This document shows, in pieces, positions 52,843 through 58,326 of a stretch of 58,326 nt of DNA. The translations under genes were made by a program, and so were the position numbers. The stretch lies in contig PGYA01000047.1 in NCBI GenBank assembly GCA_002839435.1, positions 1 through 58,326 on the forward strand, read 5' to 3'. Positions within the stretch are counted from its first letter, which is position 1. The number at the start of each line of letters is the position of its first letter. Below the pieces are notes generated by a model. It was not told the origin of the DNA and did no database searches. It worked only from the letters and a program-made list of their open reading frames with translations. This stretch comes from Candidatus Riflebacteria bacterium HGW-Riflebacteria-2. GTDB lineage: Bacteria; Muiribacteriota; Ozemobacteria; Ozemobacterales; Ozemobacteraceae.

Positions 52843-54174
52843 ATGAGAAGTATGCATCGAGTTCTGGTTCTTGGCCTGATGATTCTGGCGTTGACGCCGG
52901 GTTTTGCCTTCAATACCGGCAACGCTCTGGTTAACGATATTTTTGCGGCGCAGCGGGTAGATTCATGGCCGGGGCAACCGACGCAGCCGACACCGCCGAC
53001 GCCTCCCACCTATCCCGGCAATCCCAGCTACCCTGGGAACCCGAGCAACCCTGGGAACCCGAATTATCCTGGGAATCCCGGCTATCCCGGCTACGAATCG
53101 CCGGACCAGTTGTTCGAAAACGGCAGGAATGCTTATTTTCAGGGCAATTATGCTTACAGCATACAGATACTGAAACGTTTCCTCGAGCGTTATCCACATG
53201 AATACCGCGCGCCAGAAGCCACCTTTATCGTGGCCGAAGCCTATCTCAATACGACCGATTATGGAAATGCCCTTTATTACTATCGCCTCGTCAGCAGTAA
53301 GTATTCATACTTTCACCAGGCTGAGCGTGCCACCTATTATATTGGTTACTGCCTGGTAAAGGTCTATGATTACCGCAGCGCCATCAATGAGTTCAGAAAC
53401 TTCATCGCGCGCTATCCTTTCAGTGAATATGTAGACGACGCCTGGTTCGTAATAGGTATGACCTATGAAAAGCTTAACGACAAGGCCAGTGCAATCGCTG
53501 CCTACCAGAAAATCGTTTATGAATTTCCCAGCTCAAGATATTATGAAGAAGCAAAACAGCGTCTGGCCGCTTTACAAAACGGCAGCACAACCCCCGGCTA
53601 TCCTGATTACAACCCGCCGCAGCCGGTTCCGGTGCCTCCCAGCAATCCCGGCGGTTCCGGCCAGATTACCGACTATGAGCTTTATAACCGTGCCCATAAC
53701 GAATATATTGCTGGCAGTTTCAACAATGCCTTCATCTATTTCGACGAATTGCTCAAGCGCTTCCCCGGCTCGATGTATGCTGATGACTCAATGTTCTGGA
53801 AAGCCCGCATCAGATATGAGCAGCGCAATTACCTGCAGGCCATACGCCTGTTCGAAGACTTCATGCGTTACTACCCGAATTCAGAATACATGCCGGAAGC
53901 CACCTTCACCCTGGCTCATTCACAAAAAGAACACGGTCGCATCAACATCGCCAACAGCCAATATCTGCGTCAGGGCGCCAACAACTTCGCCTGGTTCCAG
54001 CAGAAATACCCGACCAACAGTTATGCTTCCGAAGCGCTCTTCCAGGCCGGCGAATGCTATGAAATCCTCGGTGACGATGTCACTGCCGACAACTATTTCC
54101 GCCGTGCCATCGCCCAGTATCCGAATACTCCGGCCGCAGTCAAAGCCAAAGAAAAGCTGGCCAAAATCTGGTAA
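52843..54174 (+). CDS. Exported TPR protein with Pro-Gly-Asn-Pro linker
   Basis: The 443-residue protein has a signal peptide (about 1-22), then a Pro-rich stretch containing five or more PGNP units (about 57-84). Next comes a TPR array of YbgF/BamD type (FENGRNAYFQGNYAYSIQILKRFLERYP), a second Pro-rich linker (about 248-275) and a second TPR array to the end. Such tandem TPRs act in outer-membrane or peptidoglycan-linked assemblies. Its position before an alpha-2-macroglobulin suggests a shared envelope role, though each gene has its own signals. Confidence 0.75.
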   Translation: MRSMHRVLVLGLMILALTPGFAFNTGNALVNDIFAAQRVDSWPGQPTQPTPPTPPTYPGNPSYPGNPSNPGNPNYPGNPGYPGYESPDQLFENGRNAYFQGNYAYSIQILKRFLERYPHEYRAPEATFIVAEAYLNTTDYGNALYYYRLVSSKYSYFHQAERATYYIGYCLVKVYDYRSAINEFRNFIARYPFSEYVDDAWFVIGMTYEKLNDKASAIAAYQKIVYEFPSSRYYEEAKQRLAALQNGSTTPGYPDYNPPQPVPVPPSNPGGSGQITDYELYNRAHNEYIAGSFNNAFIYFDELLKRFPGSMYADDSMFWKARIRYEQRNYLQAIRLFEDFMRYYPNSEYMPEATFTLAHSQKEHGRINIANSQYLRQGANNFAWFQQKYPTNSYASEALFQAGECYEILGDDVTADNYFRRAIAQYPNTPAAVKAKEKLAKIW

Positions 54175-54190
54175 GACAGTATTGATCTGA

Positions 54191-54218
54191 AGCCCCCTCA
54201 CCGGGGGCTTTTTTATTG
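54191..54218 (+). terminator. Intrinsic terminator after the TPR gene
   Basis: AGCCCCC and GGGGGCT form a perfect 7-base stem with a 5-base loop, followed by a run of T residues. Confidence 0.9.
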
Positions 54219-54251
54219 CCAATATAACCGACATTTTTTTTCGATGAGCGG

Positions 54252-54280
54252 TTTAAATTTGCGGGGTTTGAGAGTAGAAT
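54252..54280 (+). promoter_or_regulatory. Possible promoter of the alpha-2-macroglobulin gene
   Basis: TTTAAA (54252-54257) and TAGAAT (54275-54280) are 17 bases apart, about 90 bases before the start. The -35 box is weak. Confidence 0.4.
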
Positions 54281-54369
54281 GGCTTATCCGGTTGGGTTGT
54301 TTATTTCTAAATCCGGGCCTGATATGACACGTTAGAAATTACACCATCAGGTATCTTATGGAGGCTTTA

Positions 54370-57300
54370 ATGAAACGTTGTTTTTACATCCCCCTTTTAA
54401 TGATTTTTGCGCTGTTGGTCGCGCTTCCCGCACAGGCGCAAACTCGCGCCGAGCTCTGGCGCAAAGTCGATGAGGCCAAGTCGAAAGGCCTGCCGCAAAC
54501 TGCGATAGAGCATCTGAACAAGATTTATGAACTGGCGCAAAAGGAAAACCACATGGTTGACGCCGTTAAAGCTCTTTGCGACCGCATAGTCCAGGAAGGC
54601 AACGTTCAGGGCAACAAACCTGAAGAGCGCATCACCAGACTCGAAACCGAAATTGAATCTGCGGATGCCAAGGTAAAACCGCTGCTGAAAATCGTTCTGG
54701 CCAAATGGTACTGGCACTATTACAACCGCAACAGTTACCGTTTTATCAATCGTTCACGCACCGACGGGCTTGATGAGAAAGACTTTACGACCTGGGATCT
54801 GCCCAAACTTTTCTCGCACATCGGCAACCTCTATGAAAATGTACTCAAAGAGGAAGAAACGCTTAAGGGCATTCCGATAAAGACGCTCAGCGGCTTTCTT
54901 GAAGCCGGCAACCAGCCGGAAAATCTGCGCCCGACCCTGTTCGACTTTTTCGCCCACGAGGCGCTGACATTCTACATGGCCGATGCGCAAAGTGCCGCGC
55001 GTCCGACAACAGCATTCGAAATTACCGTAGATTCTCCGGCATTTGGCGATTTCGAAGCGTTCATGCAGTGGCAACCGGAAACACTCGATACCGATTCGTG
55101 CAATTTCAGGGCGGTCAAGCTGCTGCAGAGGTTGATGAAAGCCGCTCAAGCGAGCGACAACCTCGATGCCCTGCTTGACAACGACCTGATCAGGCTTGCC
55201 TGGGTGCGCCAGGTAGCGGTTGGCGACAATATTTCTGACACCTACATCAACCGGCTCGAAAGCTTCGCCAAAGCACATTCTTCGCATGCCTATTCCGCCA
55301 CTGCACTTGGTTATGAAGCACAGGAATACCAGAAACTTGGCGAAAGCGTCAAGGCCATCGAGATAGCAGAGCGTGGCCGCAGCGCTCATCCGAACAGTTA
55401 TGGTGCCAGCCTCTGCGCCAACCTGATCGCCGGCATAAAAGCCCGGGAAGTCAACTTTGAAACCGAACGAGTTATACTGCCAGACGGTGGCCAGGCACGT
55501 GTTACCTTTAGAAACATCGACAAGGTCCATTTCAGGCTGCTGCCAAGAAAGACAGATGAGCTTTACAAGAAAAACAATTATTCGCCCGACAGCGTGCAAT
55601 GGGACGATTACGCCGGTATTTTCAAGCGTAAGCCTGTCGATGAATGGAGCGTCGATGTCGATCCCGGCAAGGAATACAAGCAGAGCGAAGCTCTTGTCGA
55701 TCTGCCAAAAATGCAACCGGGTCTTTATTATCTCGCTGCCAGCGTTAACAAGGATTTCAATGAAACACAGAACGCCCTGTTCGTCACTCCGATCATTGTA
55801 ACCAAGCTGGGCATGATCGTGCGCAAGCGTGAAGGCAAACAGGAAGTGTTCATAGTCAACAACGTATCTGGTGAACCCATGGAAGGCATTAAGGTACAGG
55901 GCTATTCACACGAATACGATAAAGGCTGGCGCCAGGTTCTCAGCGGCTCTACCAATAAAGACGGTATTGCCTCATTTGATTCGAGTCGCGGCAATGGCTT
56001 TTTCATTGCAGAACATAAGGGCCACACCATTTACCGCGTCAGTGATTTTTACTCTTATCAGAGCAATGACTATTCTGCTGATACGCGCGTTTACTTCTTT
56101 ACCGACCGTTCTATCTATCGGCCCGGGCAAACGATATATTTCAAGGGTATAGCAGCGAGGCACGATACCAGAACGAACGAATACAAGACCCTCCCGGCCG
56201 ACACCAGTATCAGCGTCATATTGCGCGACCCGAACAGCCAGGAAGTCAAGACCGAGTATTTCAAGACCAATGAATTCGGCTCGTTTTCCGGCACATTCAT
56301 CGCGCCGGCAGATCGGCTGACCGGTGCTTATACTATTTATTCGAATACCTTTCACAGCAGTGCGCAAGTTCGCATTGAAGAATACAAACGGCCTAAGTTC
56401 AAGGTCGATATCGACACACCGACACAGGCATTCCAGCTTGACAAGGTGGTTCAGCTGACTGGCCGTGCCATGGCTTATACTGGTGCCAAGATCGACGACG
56501 GCAAGGTTAAATATCGCGTTGTTCGCGAAATTCGCTACCCACCGTGGTGCTGGTGGTATTTTGACCCGGGCAAATCGCAGGAAATCGCACATGGTACAAC
56601 CGTTACCGACAAGAATGGCGAATTCATCATCAGCTTTACCGCCCTGCCCGACCGCACTGTTAACAAAGCCGATGAACCGATCTTCATTTATACAGTTTCG
56701 GCTGACGTAACTGATGGAACCGGCGAAACCCGTTCCAGCAAACAGGTTGTACGTGTTGGCTACACTGCGCTCTCGCTGGAACTACAGGCCAGCGACATTC
56801 AAGATGCCGGCAAACCTTTCCAGGTAAGCGTGCGAACAACCACTCTCGATGGCAAAGGTGTCGCCGGCGCCGGCAGCTTTCTGGTATATGCTCTTAAACA
56901 GCCTTCCCGGGCATACCGTCAGAGTTACATGCACGGCACCGTAGTTGCGAAAAATGACAAATCTAACATCAGAACCTGGGAAGAAGATAAGGTTGTCTTC
57001 GAACAGAGCTTCAACACGAACATTGACGGCAATTTCAGCAGCGAACTCAAACTGCCTGAAGGCGCCTACCGCATCAAGGCGCAGACCCGTGACCGCTACA
57101 ACAACCCGGTAAATGCCGTTTTCAATTTCATGGTGGTTGACAACGACAGCGAAAAATTCAGCATTAACGTTCCTTTCTTCTTCAGAGATGTGACGGGCGT
57201 GCTCAAACCAGGTGATACTTTCAAGGCTTTCTGGGCAACCGGTTATGGCAAGGGCCCGGCCTATATCGAAATCGAACATCGCAAAAAGATCATTCAGTCG

Positions 57301-58326
57301 TTCTGGACTGATGTAAGCAAGGGAAAAGTTCAGATAAGCCTGCCGGTTACCGAGCAACATCGCGGCGGCTTCGTAGTCAGAATCATGCAGGTCAAGGAAA
57401 ACCGCGAATATTTCCTGGCACATACGGCAACTGTTCCCTGGAGCAACAAACAGCTACATCTCAAGTTCGCACACATGACCTCAAAGATGCAGCCGGCGCA
57501 GAAAGACACCTGGAAGATAGAAATCACCGGTGAAGAAGCAGAAAAGAATGCTATTGAGATGGTTGCTGCCATGTATGACGCCAGCCTCGACGCCTTTGCC
57601 GCGCACAGCTGGGCCGCAAATTTCCCGGTGTTCTACAATGACTACAACCGCGTGTCACCGCAGGGTTTCAACCAGGCGCAAGGCCTGTATGCCTGGCGTA
57701 ACGATCTCAATAATTTTCCGGGCATCGGTCATCGCTCTTACCCGCAATTGCCTTCAAGTATCCAGCAGGATCTTTTTGGCTACCATTACGGCTACGAAAA
57801 GTCGGGGATGCGCCTGAGCCGAGGCGCGCCTATGCCAAGCGCCATGGCGCCTCAGGCCATGATGGAGAGCGAAGGCTTGGAAATGAAAAAGAGCAAATCT
57901 CTGGAAATGTCCGATTCATTTGCCAGTGACGAAGAGGCCGTCGGAGGTGCCGCGCCGCAGGAAGCCAATGGCGGTGGCAGCTCGGATGAAGCGCCAGCTC
58001 CAGATCTAGACAAGGTTTCGGCACGCAGCAATCTTAACGAAACCGCCTTCTTTCAGCCGCACCTGACCATTGATTCTGACGGCAAGGTATCGGTTGAATT
58101 CACCATGCCAGAGGCTCTTACCACCTGGAAATTCATGGGCTTCGCACACGGCACAGGTTTGCAGGCCGGCCAGCTCATCGGCGAAACCGTGACTCAGAAA
58201 GACCTGATGGTACAGCCGAATCCACCAAGATTCATGCGCGAAGGCGACAAGCTGGTGTTCACCGCCAAAGTGACCAACCTTTCTGACAGCGAGCAGAAGG
58301 GCCAGATTCGCCTGAAACTGCAGGAT
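54370..58326 (+). CDS. Alpha-2-macroglobulin family protein, 3' end outside the window
   Basis: The frame is open from the ATG at 54370 (GGAG upstream) to the window end, 1319 codons without a stop, so the gene is partial. A signal peptide (about 1-23, PAQAQ) is followed by a helical N-terminal region and macroglobulin domains; the MG2 motif TDRSIYRPGQ lies near 577. A Met/Ser/Glu-rich linker (about 1157-1215) precedes the start of the A2M core (ETAFFQPHLTI, TTWKFMGFAHG). The thioester region, if present, is beyond the edge. Bacterial members are thought to trap proteases in the periplasm. The long N-terminal part resembles the large Bacteroidota-type members rather than E. coli YfhM. Confidence 0.85.
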   Translation, partial: MKRCFYIPLLMIFALLVALPAQAQTRAELWRKVDEAKSKGLPQTAIEHLNKIYELAQKENHMVDAVKALCDRIVQEGNVQGNKPEERITRLETEIESADAKVKPLLKIVLAKWYWHYYNRNSYRFINRSRTDGLDEKDFTTWDLPKLFSHIGNLYENVLKEEETLKGIPIKTLSGFLEAGNQPENLRPTLFDFFAHEALTFYMADAQSAARPTTAFEITVDSPAFGDFEAFMQWQPETLDTDSCNFRAVKLLQRLMKAAQASDNLDALLDNDLIRLAWVRQVAVGDNISDTYINRLESFAKAHSSHAYSATALGYEAQEYQKLGESVKAIEIAERGRSAHPNSYGASLCANLIAGIKAREVNFETERVILPDGGQARVTFRNIDKVHFRLLPRKTDELYKKNNYSPDSVQWDDYAGIFKRKPVDEWSVDVDPGKEYKQSEALVDLPKMQPGLYYLAASVNKDFNETQNALFVTPIIVTKLGMIVRKREGKQEVFIVNNVSGEPMEGIKVQGYSHEYDKGWRQVLSGSTNKDGIASFDSSRGNGFFIAEHKGHTIYRVSDFYSYQSNDYSADTRVYFFTDRSIYRPGQTIYFKGIAARHDTRTNEYKTLPADTSISVILRDPNSQEVKTEYFKTNEFGSFSGTFIAPADRLTGAYTIYSNTFHSSAQVRIEEYKRPKFKVDIDTPTQAFQLDKVVQLTGRAMAYTGAKIDDGKVKYRVVREIRYPPWCWWYFDPGKSQEIAHGTTVTDKNGEFIISFTALPDRTVNKADEPIFIYTVSADVTDGTGETRSSKQVVRVGYTALSLELQASDIQDAGKPFQVSVRTTTLDGKGVAGAGSFLVYALKQPSRAYRQSYMHGTVVAKNDKSNIRTWEEDKVVFEQSFNTNIDGNFSSELKLPEGAYRIKAQTRDRYNNPVNAVFNFMVVDNDSEKFSINVPFFFRDVTGVLKPGDTFKAFWATGYGKGPAYIEIEHRKKIIQSFWTDVSKGKVQISLPVTEQHRGGFVVRIMQVKENREYFLAHTATVPWSNKQLHLKFAHMTSKMQPAQKDTWKIEITGEEAEKNAIEMVAAMYDASLDAFAAHSWAANFPVFYNDYNRVSPQGFNQAQGLYAWRNDLNNFPGIGHRSYPQLPSSIQQDLFGYHYGYEKSGMRLSRGAPMPSAMAPQAMMESEGLEMKKSKSLEMSDSFASDEEAVGGAAPQEANGGGSSDEAPAPDLDKVSARSNLNETAFFQPHLTIDSDGKVSVEFTMPEALTTWKFMGFAHGTGLQAGQLIGETVTQKDLMVQPNPPRFMREGDKLVFTAKVTNLSDSEQKGQIRLKLQD

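Noticed and set aside
53012..53095. PGNP coding repeat mistaken for a CRISPR or minisatellite array
   Set aside because: Units are 12-15 bases, in frame and inside a clear exported TPR protein.

Overview
The window reads as chromosomal DNA of a Gram-negative-type, probably anaerobic, heterotrophic bacterium of about 50% GC. The evidence is a complete six-subunit Rnf complex in the order C-D-G-E-A-B, a B12-type class II ribonucleotide reductase, two cell-wall amidases, many exported or lipid-anchored proteins and a bacterial alpha-2-macroglobulin. The mixture of clostridial-style Rnf order with outer-membrane-style envelope proteins would suit a candidate phylum such as Riflebacteria/Ozemobacteria, but that is inference from gene content and my confidence is low. 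I saw no rRNA, tRNA, CRISPR array, transposase or prophage by eye.

Layout. 1-399: palindromic repeat modules. 400-1927 (minus): phosphatidylethanolamine synthesis, psd-pssA. 1977-5260 (minus): serS with a clostripain-like lipoprotein. 5273-6687 (minus): a PLP aminotransferase. 6704-11470 (minus): an ABC-2/GldG-like/DUF4340 export module. 11546-13769: two divergent glycosyltransferases. 13775-21448 (plus): a GAF/degenerate GGDEF sensor, metG, tatD, aroB and nrdJ. 21529-24158 (plus): a secreted ComEC-like metallo-hydrolase. 24286-28759 (minus): chemoreceptor, amidase and aat. 29010-36105 (mostly plus): rnfCDGEAB, a PlsY-like variant and an RseC-family protein. 36106-37164: a gene-free kilobase with two repeat families and a candidate sigma-54-driven structured RNA. 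37165-39865 (plus): B12/radical-SAM enzyme, FmdB zinc ribbon and a YgjP-like metalloprotease. 39849-43686 (minus): two paralogous HEXXH peptidases. 43855-50633 (plus): a DnaJ-like chaperone, then a tight five-gene run that ends in a lone Cas6e-like protein. 50703-58326: envelope-associated TPR proteins, a glycine-rich lipoprotein and an alpha-2-macroglobulin cut by the window edge.

Main points of interest. (1) The 197-residue protein at 50040-50633 closely resembles the CRISPR crRNA endonuclease Cas6e/CasE, with the catalytic-position histidine at residue 20 and the C-terminal glycine-rich loop. No other cas gene or array is present, and it lies in an operon with membrane and OB-fold proteins. 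(2) Minus-strand positions 36756-36463 look like a structured small RNA with a consensus GG-N10-GC sigma-54 promoter, an upstream inverted repeat suited to an enhancer-binding protein, and a clean intrinsic terminator. (3) Three genes (37165, 43855, 44774) have a -10 box 6-7 bases before the ATG with a shared GCCGC-like spacer, which predicts leaderless mRNAs in a genome whose other genes mostly use AGGAG sites. (4) Both Rnf flavinylation motifs lack the usual glycine.
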